Notes: generated by a model from the letters alone, not told the origin. A stretch of 64,000 nt of DNA from Exiguobacterium sp. SL-9 (GCF_004336985.1 NZ_SJUO01000005.1:124001-188000); one strand, 5' to 3'; shown: positions 1 through 8,010, counted from the stretch's first letter. Made by a program: numbers and translations.

Positions 1-170
1 CGTTCGGTGGAGTCGGTGAGAGCGGTATGGGCTCGTATCACGGTCGTTACAGCTTCGAGACGTTCAGTCACGCCAAATCGATTTTGCGCAATACGACGAA
101 ATTTGATTTACCGGTTCGTTATCCAAACTTTAAAGGGGCCGAGAAGTTGATTCGACTCGTCTACCGATGA
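1..170 (+). CDS. Aldehyde dehydrogenase, C-terminal end (partial)
   Basis: This is the last 55 codons of a gene that begins before the window; the frame opens at base 3. The visible part contains the conserved motif [14 protein letters not shown], followed by a [11 protein letters not shown] stretch. Both are typical of the C-terminus of class-3 type NAD(P)-dependent aldehyde dehydrogenases such as Bacillus YwdH, which oxidise fatty or aromatic aldehydes. The catalytic cysteine and the cofactor-binding fold lie outside the window, so substrate and cofactor cannot be judged. A strong terminator follows 8 bases after the stop and isolates the gene from fnr. Confidence 0.85.
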   Translation, partial: FGGVGESGMGSYHGRYSFETFSHAKSILRNTTKFDLPVRYPNFKGAEKLIRLVYR

Positions 171-178
171 TTGGATTG

Positions 179-207
179 GACTGCAGGCTTCCTGCAGTCT
201 TTTTTTG
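179..207 (+). terminator. Intrinsic terminator of the aldehyde dehydrogenase gene
   Basis: A perfect 9-bp stem (GACTGCAGG / CCTGCAGTC) with a 3-base loop is followed by eight T. It begins eight bases after the upstream stop codon. Confidence 0.9.
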
Positions 208-228
208 TGAACGAAAACATGAGAAGAT

Positions 229-281
229 TGTTTGAAATGTCACATACTTTTATGAAAATGTCCATTTTCCTCCTGTATAAT
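229..281 (+). promoter_or_regulatory. Promoter region of fnr with a weak Fnr-like box
   Basis: A perfect -10 hexamer TATAAT lies at 276-281, with a weak -35 (TGAAAA, 253-258) at 17-base spacing. Upstream, 229-244 reads TGTTTGAAATGTCACA. It fits TGTGA-N6-TCACA perfectly in its right half but only 3 of 5 bases in its left half. The box centre would lie near -51, not the standard -41.5. Autoregulation by Fnr is therefore only a possibility. Confidence 0.45.
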
Positions 282-342
282 AAAGCCATAGATCACGCAC
301 GAGGCCTGATTAGGCATGAGACCAGTGGAGGGAGCAGACAAC

Positions 343-1053
343 ATGACTATGAAATGTGGGACGACCCAACCGAACAGCTTCGTTTTTTCAGAAGAGACGA
401 AACAGCTATTATTCGAGATGATGACGTTTCAAGAATATTCGAAAGCAAGTATCGTTTGTTGGGAAGGCGAAAAATGCAGTAAATTCTTTTACTTGAAGAG
501 CGGTACCGTCAAATTCACGAAGCTGACGAAAAAAGGAAGCTCGCTCATCATGTTCATATACGGAGTTGACGATTTCTTTGGAGAGTTCGATATCGATGAG
601 GTGTTCCCAAGCTCATATAGTATCGAGACGACTGAAGACAGTGTCATCGGATGGATTTCGAAACAAGAGATGGACGAGCTCGTTCGTCAAGATGCGCAAC
701 TGGCCTCGGAGGTGTTGCGTTGGACGTCGATGATGCGTAAACAGTCCGAGATGAAACTACGTGACTTGTTGCTCTACGGGAAGCCAGGTGCGCTCGCCTC
801 GACGTTGCTTCGCATGGCGGCGATGCACGGCGTGGAGGAGCAGGAGGGGATCGTCGTCCCGAAACATCCATCTGACGGCGAACTCGGTCAATTGATTGGT
901 GCGCCTCGAGAAACGGTCAATCGAATGATGAACCAGTGGCGTAAAGAAGGTGTGTTGACGACGACTCCGACGTCGATGGTGTTGCATGACATCGATTTCT
1001 TAAAAGAACTATGTTATTGCGAAGGCTGTCCCGCAGGCATTTGTCGGCTTTGA
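343..1053 (+). CDS. fnr: Fnr-type anaerobic transcription regulator (Crp/Fnr family)
   Basis: This 236-residue protein has an N-terminal cyclic-nucleotide-like sensory domain (about 20-130), a dimerisation helix and a C-terminal winged helix-turn-helix (about 177-205, with the RETVNRMM recognition-helix pattern). It ends in a cysteine cluster, Cys224, 226, 229 and 234 (CYCEGC...C). Bacillus subtilis Fnr carries its oxygen-sensitive 4Fe-4S cluster on C-terminal cysteines of this kind, unlike the N-terminal cluster of E. coli FNR. The ATG at 343 is preferred over an in-frame ATG at 316 because GGAGGGA sits 9 bases upstream of it. Matching Fnr boxes occur upstream of the oxidase operon and pflB, so both are likely targets. 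Confidence 0.9.
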   Translation: MTMKCGTTQPNSFVFSEETKQLLFEMMTFQEYSKASIVCWEGEKCSKFFYLKSGTVKFTKLTKKGSSLIMFIYGVDDFFGEFDIDEVFPSSYSIETTEDSVIGWISKQEMDELVRQDAQLASEVLRWTSMMRKQSEMKLRDLLLYGKPGALASTLLRMAAMHGVEEQEGIVVPKHPSDGELGQLIGAPRETVNRMMNQWRKEGVLTTTPTSMVLHDIDFLKELCYCEGCPAGICRL

Positions 1054-1123
1054 TGTGCTATTTGTCTATCCGTTTTGTAGAGGATCAGACAATTCGTGTT
1101 GTCACAACATAAGAGAAGAAACG

Positions 1124-1165
1124 GGTGATTGGACCGACCGATATCGGAGCAATCGCCTTTTTTTT
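1124..1165 (+). terminator. Intrinsic terminator of fnr
   Basis: Stem GGTGATTG / CAATCGCC (one G-U pair) encloses an inner CCGATATCGG palindrome and is followed by eight T. It separates fnr from the oxidase operon. Confidence 0.8.
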
Positions 1166-1221
1166 ATGCCTATTTTCTAAATGTGAACTTTATGTGTGAA
1201 AACTACGCGAATTTGATGTGA

Positions 1222-1278
1222 TTGTCACTTTTGAAGTGACAAATGTCACATATTAATCCACGTCCCATTTCATACAAT
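1222..1278 (+). promoter_or_regulatory. Oxidase operon promoter with Fnr box at about -41.5
   Basis: AGTGACAAATGTCACA at 1235-1250 matches the Fnr consensus TGTGA-N6-TCAC(A/T) at all but the first base. A -10 hexamer TACAAT at 1273-1278 predicts a start near 1284, which places the box centre at about -41.5, the classical activating position. The -35 (ATATTA) is poor, as expected for an activated promoter. A second palindrome, TTGTCACTT-TTG-AAGTGACAA (1222-1242), overlaps the box and may be a competing site. Confidence 0.7.
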
Positions 1279-1312
1279 GAGAGTGGAAATCAAAGGGAAA
1301 GGGGTCCTTCAC

Positions 1313-1432
1313 GTGGAGAAAAACGATGGACAAGAACCGAACTTAAAAGGCGCGTTCACATCGGTCATGATTGTCGCTGGCGTCATCATTGCCATGTGGT
1401 CGTCGGTCTTTTACTTATTTGTGACACGATAA
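1313..1432 (+). CDS. Cytochrome c oxidase subunit IIa-like small membrane protein (39 aa)
   Basis: This short gene starts with GTG at 1313, behind an AAAGGGAAAGGGG ribosome site, and ends 21 bases before subunit II. The peptide has a charged N-terminus containing the segment EPNLKGAF, one hydrophobic helix (about residues 15-36) and a terminal TR. Small single-helix subunits of this kind (CoxIIa family) accompany ba3-type oxidases of Thermus and Bacillales and support helix packing beside subunit I. Position in the operon, length and the L-K-G-x-F motif before the helix all agree. It is short enough to be missed by automated gene calling. Confidence 0.8.
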   Translation: MEKNDGQEPNLKGAFTSVMIVAGVIIAMWSSVFYLFVTR

Positions 1433-1453
1433 CGAGCAAGGGAGAGAAGCACG

Positions 1454-1924
1454 ATGCATATTCATAAACTTGAGAAGTATTGGTTAGTATTCGGCATTAT
1501 TCTATTAGGCGTCTTTTTGACAGTGCTCGGCATCTCTGCGTTCGCGGCAGGGAATCAGCCAGCCTCGGACGCTGATTTGATCGACCCGGCAAAAGTGCAT
1601 CAAACCGCACCGTTCGACAAACCAGGGCTTCATCAGATCGGCGACAACGAGTATGAACTCGTCATGGTCGCTCAAGCGTTCACGTTCACACCGGGCAATG
1701 TGGAAATTCCAAAAGGTGCGAAAGTCACGTTTCTCGTCACCTCACCGGACGTCGTCCATGGGTTCCAGTTGACGGGGACTCCGGTCAACATGATGGTCGT
1801 ACCCGGCCATATCAACTCGCTCACGTATACGTTTGATGAGGCAGGCGAGTTCTTGATTTTATGTAACGAATACTGTGGAACCGGACATCATATGATGTCG
1901 ACAAAAATTAAGGTGGTGGACTAA
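1454..1924 (+). CDS. cbaB: ba3-type cytochrome c oxidase subunit II
   Basis: This 156-residue protein has one N-terminal membrane anchor (about 8-32) and an external cupredoxin domain. The Cu-A centre is visible as CNEYCGTGHHMM (Cys137, Cys141, His145, Met148), with an earlier histidine in DVVHGF. It receives electrons from a cytochrome c and passes them to subunit I. The single helix and short length are typical of ba3 (B-family) oxidases; A-family subunit II has two helices. The stop codon directly abuts the ATG of subunit I, indicating tight co-expression. Confidence 0.92.
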   Translation: MHIHKLEKYWLVFGIILLGVFLTVLGISAFAAGNQPASDADLIDPAKVHQTAPFDKPGLHQIGDNEYELVMVAQAFTFTPGNVEIPKGAKVTFLVTSPDVVHGFQLTGTPVNMMVVPGHINSLTYTFDEAGEFLILCNEYCGTGHHMMSTKIKVVD

Positions 1925-3610
1925 ATGAATGACGTAGCCTCAAAACTAAAGCAGTGGGAAATGGAGCGCGGCGTACCGGTACCGAGTATAGGTGCCAAAG
2001 AAGCACGCCTCGCATACGCCCACGTCGTCATCTCAGTCCTCGCCGTCTTGATTGGCGGTTTGGCAGGACTCATGCAAACGCTCATCCGGACAGGTGTCAT
2101 TCCGGAAGTGTTCGGCTATTATCAATTGTTGACCGCACACGGAATCATGCTCGGTCTCGTCTTCACGACGATGTTCATCATCGGTCTTCTTTACGCGCTC
2201 CTCGCCAAGTCGTTCGGACGTTTTGAGTCGTTCCCGACCCGGGTCGCCTGGCTCGGATTTTGGATGATCATCGCCGGCGCCGTGCTCGTCACAATCATGG
2301 TGCTCGCCAATAAAGCGACTGTATTGTATACGTTCTACGCACCGCTCATGGCAGACCCGATTTTCTATATCGGTCTCGTCTTGTTCGTCGTCGGTACCTG
2401 GTTGTCTGCGTTCGCCATGTTCCGGATGTATGCCGACTACAAACGAGAGAATCCGGGCGTTCATCCGCCACTACCAGCGTATATGAGTATCATGACGATG
2501 CTCCTATGGGTCATCGCCACGCTCGGTGTCGCCGGAACGATTTTGTTCCAACTTCTCCCGCTCTCGCTCGGTTGGAAAGACATGGTCGGAATCGAGTTGT
2601 CACGGACGCTCTTCTGGTACTTTGGTCACCCGCTCGTCTATTTCTGGCTCATGCCGGCTTATATCGTCTGGTATACTGTCGTACCAAAAGTCATCGGCGG
2701 GAAGATTTTCTCGGATGCACTCGCGCGGATGGCGTTTCTCTTGTTCCTCTTGTTCTCGTTCCCGGTCGGTTTCCACCACCAGTTGACAGAGCCAGGGATT
2801 GATCCGTTTTGGAAGTTCGTTCAAGTCATCTTGACGTTCCTCGTCGTCATTCCGTCGTTCATGACGGCGTTCTCGCTGTTTGCGACGTTCGAGTTGCGCG
2901 GTCGCGCACTCGGTGCCCGCGGTCTATTCGGTTGGGTCAAGAAGATGCCGTATGGGGATGTCCGCTTCCTCGCGCCGTTCGTCGGGATGTTGTTCTTCAT
3001 TCCGGCAGGTGCCGGTGGGATCATCAACGCGTCACACCAATTGAACGCGATGGTCCACAATACACTATGGGTCACGGGCCACTTCCATATCACAGTCGGG
3101 ACGGCCGTCGCCTTGACGTTCTTCGGTACTGCGTATTGGCTCGTTCCTGTCCTTCGAGGTCGTACACTCACGAAATCGATGAACCGACTCGGATTGATTC
3201 AAACGGGAACGTGGGCGTTCGGGATGTCAATCATGTCTTATGCGATGCACATCTCAGGTCTACAAGGTAACCCGCGTCGGACTGGTCCAGCGACATACTT
3301 CTCGGACGCACTCACGCGCGAATGGATTCCGTACCATATCGCCATGGCGATCGGTGGGACGATTCTCTTGATTTCGGTCCTCATCTTCGTCTACTCGATG
3401 TTCAACTTGTCGTTCCTCGCGCCGAAAGGAGAAGAGGAGTTCCCGCTCGCTGAGACGGAAGAGGCAGCGATGGAGACGCCTCGTTTCTTCGAGAACTGGA
3501 AACTTTGGATCACTGTCACGTTCGTCTTGATCGCCTTCGCCTACACGATCCCGATTTGGCACTTGATTGAAAGTGCACCTCCGGGAGCGAAAGGTTGGGT
3601 GCTTTGGTAA
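1925..3610 (+). CDS. cbaA: ba3-type cytochrome c oxidase subunit I
   Basis: This is the 561-residue haem-copper catalytic subunit, with about 12-13 membrane helices. Metal ligands can be read: a haem histidine in TAHGIML, the copper/tyrosine motif GHPLVYFW, the paired histidines in FHHQLTEPG, and the two haem ligands in GHFHITVG. The protein reduces oxygen to water while pumping protons. HPLVY instead of HPEVY and the small subunits place it in the B family, whose enzymes have high oxygen affinity. That fits the Fnr box in front of the operon, which suggests use when oxygen is scarce. An intrinsic terminator follows. Confidence 0.93.
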   Translation: MNDVASKLKQWEMERGVPVPSIGAKEARLAYAHVVISVLAVLIGGLAGLMQTLIRTGVIPEVFGYYQLLTAHGIMLGLVFTTMFIIGLLYALLAKSFGRFESFPTRVAWLGFWMIIAGAVLVTIMVLANKATVLYTFYAPLMADPIFYIGLVLFVVGTWLSAFAMFRMYADYKRENPGVHPPLPAYMSIMTMLLWVIATLGVAGTILFQLLPLSLGWKDMVGIELSRTLFWYFGHPLVYFWLMPAYIVWYTVVPKVIGGKIFSDALARMAFLLFLLFSFPVGFHHQLTEPGIDPFWKFVQVILTFLVVIPSFMTAFSLFATFELRGRALGARGLFGWVKKMPYGDVRFLAPFVGMLFFIPAGAGGIINASHQLNAMVHNTLWVTGHFHITVGTAVALTFFGTAYWLVPVLRGRTLTKSMNRLGLIQTGTWAFGMSIMSYAMHISGLQGNPRRTGPATYFSDALTREWIPYHIAMAIGGTILLISVLIFVYSMFNLSFLAPKGEEEFPLAETEEAAMETPRFFENWKLWITVTFVLIAFAYTIPIWHLIESAPPGAKGWVLW

Positions 3611-3615
3611 ACTGA

Positions 3616-3643
3616 AGTCAGCCCTAGCGGCTGACTTTTTTTT
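3616..3643 (+). terminator. Intrinsic terminator of the oxidase operon
   Basis: Stem AGTCAGCC / GGCTGACT with a 5-base loop runs directly into eight T. Confidence 0.88.
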
Positions 3644-3662
3644 GTGGGAAGGGGATGAGGAG

Positions 3663-4268
3663 ATGGACACCTTACGGGACACACTTCGCCAAGAATATGC
3701 CAAGCATCCACAAGACCGTCCGTTCATCGTGGCCATCGATGGCTTGAGCGGAGCCGGGAAGACGACGCTCGTCGAAAAGTTGCGCGGGACCTCATTGAAT
3801 GAAGTGGTGCTACATATCGATGACTTCATCGTCGAACGACACCGGCGTTACGAGACGGGACAACCGGAAGCGGTGGAATATTATGCGCTGCAATGGGACG
3901 TCGACTTGCTCGTGGAGACGTTGTTCAAACCGCTTCACGAAGGGGAGACGACGCTGACGTTGCCATATTATGAACGAGACCGGGATGAGGTCATCATGCG
4001 AACGGTTGAGATTGCTCCGAACGCGCTCATCCTGATTGAAGGTATCTTTTTACTCCGTGACGAATGGTGCACTTATTTCGACTACGTCATCTATCTCGAC
4101 TGTCCGCAAGAGGTCCGGTATGAACGTGTCCTGCATCGTGATACGTATATCGGCGACTTGTCGGAGCGGCTTGACAAGTATGAGCGCCGATATTGGCCGG
4201 GAGAAGCGCATTATCTCAAGACGGTCAATCCGAAAGCCAAAGCCGATCACATCATTCGATCTAGTTGA
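3663..4268 (+). CDS. Uridine kinase-like P-loop kinase
   Basis: This 201-residue protein has a Walker A motif GLSGAGKTT (27-35), a DDF acidic motif near residue 56 and ALILIEGIFLLR in the Walker B/lid region. These are typical of the uridine kinase/phosphoribulokinase family. The ATG at 3663 is chosen because an in-frame ATG at 3567 lies inside cbaA and before its terminator. A purine-rich GGGGATGAGGAG precedes the chosen start. The substrate cannot be fixed: Bacillales carry such kinases as distant Udk paralogues beside the true udk. The gene appears monocistronic. Confidence 0.7.
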   Translation: MDTLRDTLRQEYAKHPQDRPFIVAIDGLSGAGKTTLVEKLRGTSLNEVVLHIDDFIVERHRRYETGQPEAVEYYALQWDVDLLVETLFKPLHEGETTLTLPYYERDRDEVIMRTVEIAPNALILIEGIFLLRDEWCTYFDYVIYLDCPQEVRYERVLHRDTYIGDLSERLDKYERRYWPGEAHYLKTVNPKAKADHIIRSS

Positions 4269-4304
4269 CGCATCCGCATGAGCAGCGGATGCGTTTTTGT
4301 TTTG
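4268..4304 (+). terminator. Intrinsic terminator of the kinase gene
   Basis: A 10-bp perfect stem ACGCATCCGC / GCGGATGCGT is followed by a T-rich tract. The first stem base overlaps the stop codon. Confidence 0.88.
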
Positions 4305-4315
4305 GAAAAAAACGG

Positions 4316-4379
4316 TTGACTCTGTTAGTGTACTATGGTGATAATACAGTTAGGTAGTGTATTAGTCGCATCATACACT
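4316..4379 (+). promoter_or_regulatory. Promoter and YtrA-type operator of the ABC operon
   Basis: TTGACT (4316-4321) and GATAAT (4340-4345) with 18-base spacing form a good promoter. Just downstream, AGTGTA (4356-4361) and TACACT (4374-4379) form an inverted repeat with a 12-base spacer. As I recall it, the B. subtilis YtrA operator is AGTGTA-13-TACACT. An extra AGTGTA at 4327-4332 lies between -35 and -10. Repressor binding from about +4 to +28 would block transcription. Confidence 0.75.
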
Positions 4380-4394
4380 TAGAGAGGTGACCAC

Positions 4395-4787
4395 ATGATT
4401 ATACAATTCAACACGAGAGCTCCCGTCTACATCCAAGTCGTCGACCACTTCAAAAAGAAGATGGCGCTTGGTGAACTGCAGGCGGGCGAAGAGATGCCGT
4501 CGCGGCGAGAACTCGCGACCGAACTGAAAATTAACCCGAACACCGTCCAAAAGGCGTTCAAAGAGATGGAGGAACAACAATTGATTACGACCGAACGGAA
4601 CCGTCCGAGCCGAGTGACGACGGATGAACATGTATTGAAACGCATCCGCACCGAGCTCGTCGATGAGGCGATCGCCGTCTTCGTCGAATCGATTCAAGAA
4701 CTCGACGTCACGATGGATGAGCTTGTCGATAAAATCAAACGACAATACGGGGAGGGGAATCTCAATGATCGAAGTACTGGGAGTTAA
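4395..4787 (+). CDS. YtrA-subfamily GntR transcription repressor
   Basis: This 130-residue protein has an N-terminal GntR winged helix (about 8-75) containing the family pattern of SRRELATELKINPNTVQKAF. Its short helical tail lacks the large effector domain of other GntR groups, which defines the YtrA subfamily. Members repress linked ABC transporter genes and in B. subtilis are relieved by cell-wall-active antibiotics. The matching operator lies immediately upstream. The gene overlaps the ATPase gene by 23 bases, so the two are translationally coupled. Confidence 0.88.
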   Translation: MIIQFNTRAPVYIQVVDHFKKKMALGELQAGEEMPSRRELATELKINPNTVQKAFKEMEEQQLITTERNRPSRVTTDEHVLKRIRTELVDEAIAVFVESIQELDVTMDELVDKIKRQYGEGNLNDRSTGS

Positions 4788-5445
4788 GAAACGTTACCGC
4801 AAAAAACAAGTCATCGAAGATGTGTCGTTCACGGCTCAAAAAGGGGAAATCACCTGCCTGATCGGCTTGAATGGGACCGGGAAGTCAACCATTCTCAAAG
4901 GCATCATGGGACTGACACCGTTCGATCAGGGGACGGTGCTCGTCGACGGAAAACCGATCGATTTGAATCGCGTCGCGTTCGTACCGGACCACTCGACGTT
5001 CCCGATTCACTTCACGATTGAACAGTGCGAAGCGTTCATGCGCGACTTTTATCCAACGTTCGACCCGAAATTGTTCGCGCGTCTCGTCGACGAGTTCAAG
5101 CTGTTCCCGGAAGACAAGTTGAACGAGCTGTCGAAAGGGACGCTCGCCAAAGTGAACTTGGCGCTCGGGATCGCCCAAGACCCGGATTATTTATTGCTCG
5201 ATGAACCGTTCTCAGGGATTGACGTGTTCTCAAAAGAACAAATCGTCGAGTTGTTCTCGAGTGACTTGATGGAAGACCGTGGCGTCTTGATTACGACGCA
5301 TGAGATTGAAGATATTGAATACTTGGTCGACAAGGCTGTCATGTTGAATCGAGGACGGATCGCTCGAGAGTTCGACGTCGAGGACGTCCGCTTCATTCAT
5401 GGGAAGTCGATTGTCGATGTCATGAGAGAGGAGTACGGGGCATGA
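4765..5445 (+). CDS. ABC transporter ATP-binding protein (YtrB-like)
   Basis: This 226-residue ATPase has Walker A GLNGTGKS (34-41), a signature loop LSKGT in place of LSGGQ, Walker B YLLLDEP followed by FSGID, and a switch histidine in LITTHE. The start at 4765 follows a GGGGAGGGG ribosome site inside the end of the repressor gene. With the downstream permease it forms a transporter of the type controlled by YtrA proteins and linked to antimicrobial peptide or lipid II antibiotic stress. Its substrate is unknown. The altered signature occurs in several YtrB-like ATPases. Confidence 0.85.
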   Translation: MIEVLGVKKRYRKKQVIEDVSFTAQKGEITCLIGLNGTGKSTILKGIMGLTPFDQGTVLVDGKPIDLNRVAFVPDHSTFPIHFTIEQCEAFMRDFYPTFDPKLFARLVDEFKLFPEDKLNELSKGTLAKVNLALGIAQDPDYLLLDEPFSGIDVFSKEQIVELFSSDLMEDRGVLITTHEIEDIEYLVDKAVMLNRGRIAREFDVEDVRFIHGKSIVDVMREEYGA

Positions 5446-6242
5446 ATCTATTGAAATTGATTGGCTGGGAACTCGATCGCGTCAAAAAGATTTACGGGTT
5501 GTTGCTAGGGGTATTGATAACGATTCAATTCGGTTGGTTGGCCGTGTTTCTATGGCGGAATACAGTACTGAATGAAGAATACAGACGGGAAGGTCAAAGC
5601 TTGTTGGTAGTGTTTCATTCCTATCTCATGAGCACTCCTTACATTTTATCGATTGGGATTGGACTCATCGTGATGCTCGTCTTCAGTGGCTGGATTTGGT
5701 ATCGAGAATTTTGGGGCCGTGGCACGTTCATGATGCGTTTACTGACGTTACCCACGAAACGGATTCAACTGTTCATCTCGAAATTCATCACGATCATGAT
5801 GATGATTTTAGGGCTGATTGCCGTGCAATGGTTCGCGCTCGTTATCGAATATCAGATTTTCACGACATGGTTGGACGGACAGGGGATACGACAACAAGAT
5901 ACGTTCGCAGACATTCGACAATTAGATGTGTTCTCCCTTTTATATCCGACATCATTCGTCAATTTTATCATTCATGTGATGCTTATCGCTTTCGTCGTCT
6001 TAACAATCTTCACGTTCGTATTGGTGGAACGGAGTTTATGGCAACGAACAATCTTTTCTCCGCTCGTGTCCATCGCGCTCATCGGAGGCGTCCTCGCGAT
6101 TCCGTCAACCATCTTTTATGTCATTGAACAATATTTGTTTATGGATGAGCTCGCACTCATCCTCGTTATAGGGTTTCTCTTCAGCGTTGCGACATTGACG
6201 ATAATTGCGCGACAGTACTTACAAAAAAAATTAAGTGTGTGA
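5442..6242 (+). CDS. ABC transporter permease (6-TM type)
   Basis: This 266-residue membrane protein has about six hydrophobic segments (near residues 15-35, 65-90, 110-135, 170-200, 210-230 and 238-255). It overlaps the ATPase gene by four bases (ATGA), the usual coupling of an ATPase with its membrane partner. No sequence motif identifies the transported molecule. Its place in a YtrA-type operon suggests a role in envelope-antibiotic response, which is an inference from context. Confidence 0.8.
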   Translation: MNLLKLIGWELDRVKKIYGLLLGVLITIQFGWLAVFLWRNTVLNEEYRREGQSLLVVFHSYLMSTPYILSIGIGLIVMLVFSGWIWYREFWGRGTFMMRLLTLPTKRIQLFISKFITIMMMILGLIAVQWFALVIEYQIFTTWLDGQGIRQQDTFADIRQLDVFSLLYPTSFVNFIIHVMLIAFVVLTIFTFVLVERSLWQRTIFSPLVSIALIGGVLAIPSTIFYVIEQYLFMDELALILVIGFLFSVATLTIIARQYLQKKLSV

Positions 6243-6253
6243 GGTGAAGTGAC

Positions 6254-7339
6254 ATGAGACGTATACTGAATATCGTCGCTTTAGGCGCAATCATCGTAGC
6301 GGGAATCGGTACATATGCCGTCAATGGGGAACAAAACCAGGACGACTGGATGTTACACGTCGATTCGAACGAGGCCGTATGGAAAAATCGCGCGGTACGC
6401 CTCTCGGCTACTGATATGGATCAATCGGGTCAAGATGTAGAGGTGTCTATTGAAGGGAGTCGATTTGTCAATGGAAGTTATATTGACGAAGTCATGCAAT
6501 ATCGAAGCGATATCGGGGGACAAGACCGCTCGTTCGCTCGTGCTTTAAAGCAACTTAATTATGCGCAACAAATTAAAACGGAAGACGGCTATGTGGCTAT
6601 CGGACAAAAAGGCCAAGACACGCTTGTATTATTGCAATCGAGAGACGGGAATATGGTCGAACGGACAGAGTTTCCTAACGTACAGTCGATTGTCGACAGT
6701 GGATGGGGCGGAATGTTTGTTTATGACGGTACTGTTCATATCGTGTATAACGAAAACTATGAACTGACGAATCAGCATGTAGCGGTGCTCGACGTTGCGA
6801 CAACAACGATTGACACGAAAAAAATCGAACGTGATGGTGTGCTCATTGAATACGTGATGGGTGAAACGTGGGGATTCGCGTTAGGTGATGGTCAGCGAAC
6901 GACAATCGGGAAAGACAATCGCTACATCCCGATTCAAGCGACACGCTTAGAGACGGTCGAGGCAGACGATGGTGAAGCATATTCAGAACATATGTCTTTA
7001 TCTGGCTTATACGTCTACGACGTCGAAGAAAATCGGGTCGTTTCATTAGATGTTGAGCAAGAAGCGATTGCAACTAACGTATTCGGGGATACGTATCAGG
7101 CCCTTCTCGCCGATGGGACGGAGACGAATATCAACTTAAAAACGTTAACCGAAACGTCACGGACAATCATTCAAGACGAAGTCGGGACAGCAAGTTATTA
7201 CGATGGGTTGCTTTACCATGTGAGTCCGACAGAAGATGGGGCCAAAGTCGATGTCTATGACGGAGCCGACCTCGTCTCAGAGGCGACCGTGACAGGGAAA
7301 GAGGTCAATCCCGACTCATTCCAATACTATGTCTATTAA
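6254..7339 (+). CDS. Membrane-anchored extracellular protein of unknown function
   Basis: I do not recognise this 361-residue protein. Residues 1-24 form a basic start plus a hydrophobic helix, giving a signal anchor or uncleaved signal. There is no lipobox cysteine. The rest is hydrophilic and acidic, rich in beta-type stretches such as YVAIGQKGQDTLVLL and repeated V-Y-D-G or L-Y-V-Y-D turns, suggesting a beta-propeller or beta-sandwich outside the membrane. It starts 11 bases after the permease with a good GAGGTG site, so it belongs to the same operon. It may be an accessory or sensing component of the transporter. Confidence 0.6.
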   Translation: MRRILNIVALGAIIVAGIGTYAVNGEQNQDDWMLHVDSNEAVWKNRAVRLSATDMDQSGQDVEVSIEGSRFVNGSYIDEVMQYRSDIGGQDRSFARALKQLNYAQQIKTEDGYVAIGQKGQDTLVLLQSRDGNMVERTEFPNVQSIVDSGWGGMFVYDGTVHIVYNENYELTNQHVAVLDVATTTIDTKKIERDGVLIEYVMGETWGFALGDGQRTTIGKDNRYIPIQATRLETVEADDGEAYSEHMSLSGLYVYDVEENRVVSLDVEQEAIATNVFGDTYQALLADGTETNINLKTLTETSRTIIQDEVGTASYYDGLLYHVSPTEDGAKVDVYDGADLVSEATVTGKEVNPDSFQYYVY

Positions 7340-7370
7340 AAAAGAGGCAGCGCGAGAGCTGCCTCTTTTT
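7340..7370. terminator. Bidirectional terminator between convergent genes
   Basis: AGAGGCAGC / GCTGCCTCT with a 6-base loop is flanked by an A tract on one side and T on the other. It serves the ABC operon (+) and the gene at 7369-8010 (-). Confidence 0.88.
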
Positions 7371-8010
7371 ACGTGGTCGGTTTCGGGATAATGACCCCTT
7401 CTTCTAGATCAAGCAACATGTCGATCAGTTCCGCACAAAACTCGGGGAACTGGTCGAGGAACGCACCTGGACCGACTTCATCAGTGAAGTCGATATACAG
7501 GTCCGAGACGTTGCCGGCCATCTTCGCCGGGAGGGCGAGGAATGCCGACCCGAACCGCCAGTTGCCGCGGATATCGAGCAGTTTGCCGAGCATCACATCG
7601 CCCGGTTCACGAGCTTCCGGAAGCATCACTTTGTAGATCTCTTTCGTCTCCCAGTCACGTAAACCGTCCTCGGTCACTTCGAAGACCGAACAGCGCGGGA
7701 CCGCCAAGCCCCGGAGCGCGTGATAGAGGGCGGGAGACATGTCAGCCTTATGGTCCGCCAAGTAGCGTCCGTGCGGCGTCATCCCGTCCTCGTCTGTCTC
7801 GAAGAAGACGGCCCAATCGATGAACAAGTCGCGGAACAGCTCCGCGTCTTTCAAATGCCATGTGCCTTCCGAGGCGATTTCTTGTATATAGTTCGTCCAT
7901 TGCGTGCTGCGCGCGAGCGCGGCTTGCTCGTATAACTTTTTCAGCTCGGCCAGCAATTCGGACTCTTCTACGAGCAAAGGGAATGGAATTACTTTCCGGT
8001 CTTTTTTCAT
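7369..8010 (-). CDS. Uncharacterised protein co-expressed with a DEAD-box helicase
   Basis: This 213-residue soluble protein has no signal peptide, membrane helix or motif that I recognise. It is acidic, with a charged N-terminal helix region and a Pro-rich end. Its ATG overlaps the helicase stop codon by four bases (ATGA), so its translation is coupled to that gene. This suggests, without proof, a partner or linked role in RNA metabolism. The shared terminator follows its stop. Confidence 0.65.
   Translation of the reverse strand: MKKDRKVIPFPLLVEESELLAELKKLYEQAALARSTQWTNYIQEIASEGTWHLKDAELFRDLFIDWAVFFETDEDGMTPHGRYLADHKADMSPALYHALRGLAVPRCSVFEVTEDGLRDWETKEIYKVMLPEAREPGDVMLGKLLDIRGNWRFGSAFLALPAKMAGNVSDLYIDFTDEVGPGAFLDQFPEFCAELIDMLLDLEEGVIIPKPTT

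Noticed and set aside
1096-1109. Palindrome TGTTGTCACAACA after fnr as a regulator site
   Set aside because: It lies downstream of fnr and before its terminator, far from any promoter, so I see no role for it.
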